Assembly: GCA_022013615.1 (NCBI GenBank)
Contig: JAKLQB010000805.1
Coordinates: forward strand, 1 to 6,398
From: Desulfobacterales bacterium
GTDB taxonomy: Bacteria; Desulfobacterota; DSM-4660; Desulfatiglandales; Desulfatiglandaceae
Length of the DNA: 6,398 bases
Reading direction: 5' to 3'
This document shows, one piece after another, positions 6,043 through 6,398 of the stretch. A program made the position numbers and the translations under genes. The first letter of the stretch is position 1; every line of letters begins with the position of its first letter. The notes beneath the pieces are model-generated. The model was not told the DNA's origin. It saw nothing but the letters and a program-made list of their open reading frames with translations, and searched no databases.

Positions 6043-6398
6043 TTAGTCAAACCCGATCCATCTGACTTTCTGGTTTATGTCTTGTTTGGGTGGCATGACT
6101 GGCTTGTGGTCTGGATATCCTAAAGACACTATAGCCACGATCTCACGATCTTCAGCGATACCCAAAAAAGAGGCTATCATATCGGCGCGAGTTTTTAACG
6201 GTCCGGTCAGCCAGCAAGTGCCTAAGCCCTTATCCCATGCTGCCAGTAAGAGGTTTTCGATAGCAGCTGCTGCATCGCTGACACTATTTTTCCATACCCA
6301 TGGATCCATCTCCTTGGGTACACAGACAACTATTGCAACAGGAGCTTCTCCCAATGTACGATAGAAATACCCGAGACCCTTGAGTTTGTCTCCACTCT
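6043..6398 (-). CDS. Nitroreductase-family protein, C-terminal part (5' end outside window)
   Basis: 117 codons plus the TAA stop; the frame stays open to the right edge, so the start is outside. The TTG at 6354 is internal and should not be taken as the start. Nitroreductases are FMN-binding, usually homodimeric cytosolic enzymes that transfer hydride from NAD(P)H to nitroaromatics, quinones or flavin intermediates; the substrate here is unknown. Diagnostic stretches are the dimer-interface helix SVSDAAAAIENLLLAAWDKG, the flavin-proximal loop GLGTCWLTGP, and the closing strand IVAIVSLGYPDHKP. PVAIVVCVPKEMDPW, upstream of these, matches the usual central strand. The visible length fits the last 60-65% of a roughly 180-residue domain. 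Its 317-base separation from the cyclase and the promoter between them suggest separate transcription, with no functional link evident. Confidence 0.9.
   Translation of the reverse strand, partial: SGDKLKGLGYFYRTLGEAPVAIVVCVPKEMDPWVWKNSVSDAAAAIENLLLAAWDKGLGTCWLTGPLKTRADMIASFLGIAEDREIVAIVSLGYPDHKPVMPPKQDINQKVRWIGFD

Noticed and set aside
6043..6354. Nitroreductase as a complete 103-residue protein starting at TTG 6354
   Set aside because: The frame continues upstream to the window edge and the family needs an N-terminal FMN-binding part, so the TTG is internal.
1..6398. tRNA, rRNA, CRISPR array, transposase or phage genes
   Set aside because: No cloverleaf, conserved rRNA stretch, regular repeat-spacer array or mobile-element protein was seen by eye on either strand.

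Overview
All genes in this window read on the minus strand, so the gene order runs from the right edge to the left. The content suggests a Gram-negative environmental bacterium, possibly of the Desulfobacterota (old Deltaproteobacteria). Those genomes are rich in large soluble signalling proteins that join a class III nucleotide cyclase to ATPase, TolB-like and TPR modules. This assignment rests on gene style only and is tentative.

Right edge (6043-6398): the C-terminal part of an FMN-dependent nitroreductase-family protein, cut by the window edge. A 317-base gap (5726-6042) follows. It holds a weak palindrome, a candidate sigma70 promoter, a possible 42-residue upstream ORF, and a good Shine-Dalgarno sequence that fixes the start of the next gene.

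Centre (2363-5725): one large signalling gene with two zinc ribbons, a cyclase catalytic domain, an AAA/STAND-type ATPase and a long TPR tail, about 1,120 codons. A single in-frame TAA at 4646-4648 splits it into a 359-codon front piece and a rear ORF of 734 codons. The frame is identical on both sides, and the 26 codons between the stop and the next start still read as normal family sequence. The Walker A motif lies before the stop and Walker B after it. This is a recent nonsense mutation, a sequencing error, or an unusual split or readthrough arrangement.

Just downstream (1891-2292) is a 133-residue TPR fragment. It resembles the tail of a second member of the same family whose front is missing. 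Between it and the next gene lies a 79-base element with near-perfect 18-base inverted ends and no coding content (1744-1822).

Left (1-1658): a second, differently built cyclase (cyclase, TolB-like domain, TPR repeats), intact as far as it can be seen and cut by the left edge. The window is therefore a cluster of multi-domain cyclase/TPR signalling genes in different states of preservation. The best leads are the in-frame stop, the tail remnant and the inverted-repeat element. I did not find convincing evidence of a wholly new system.
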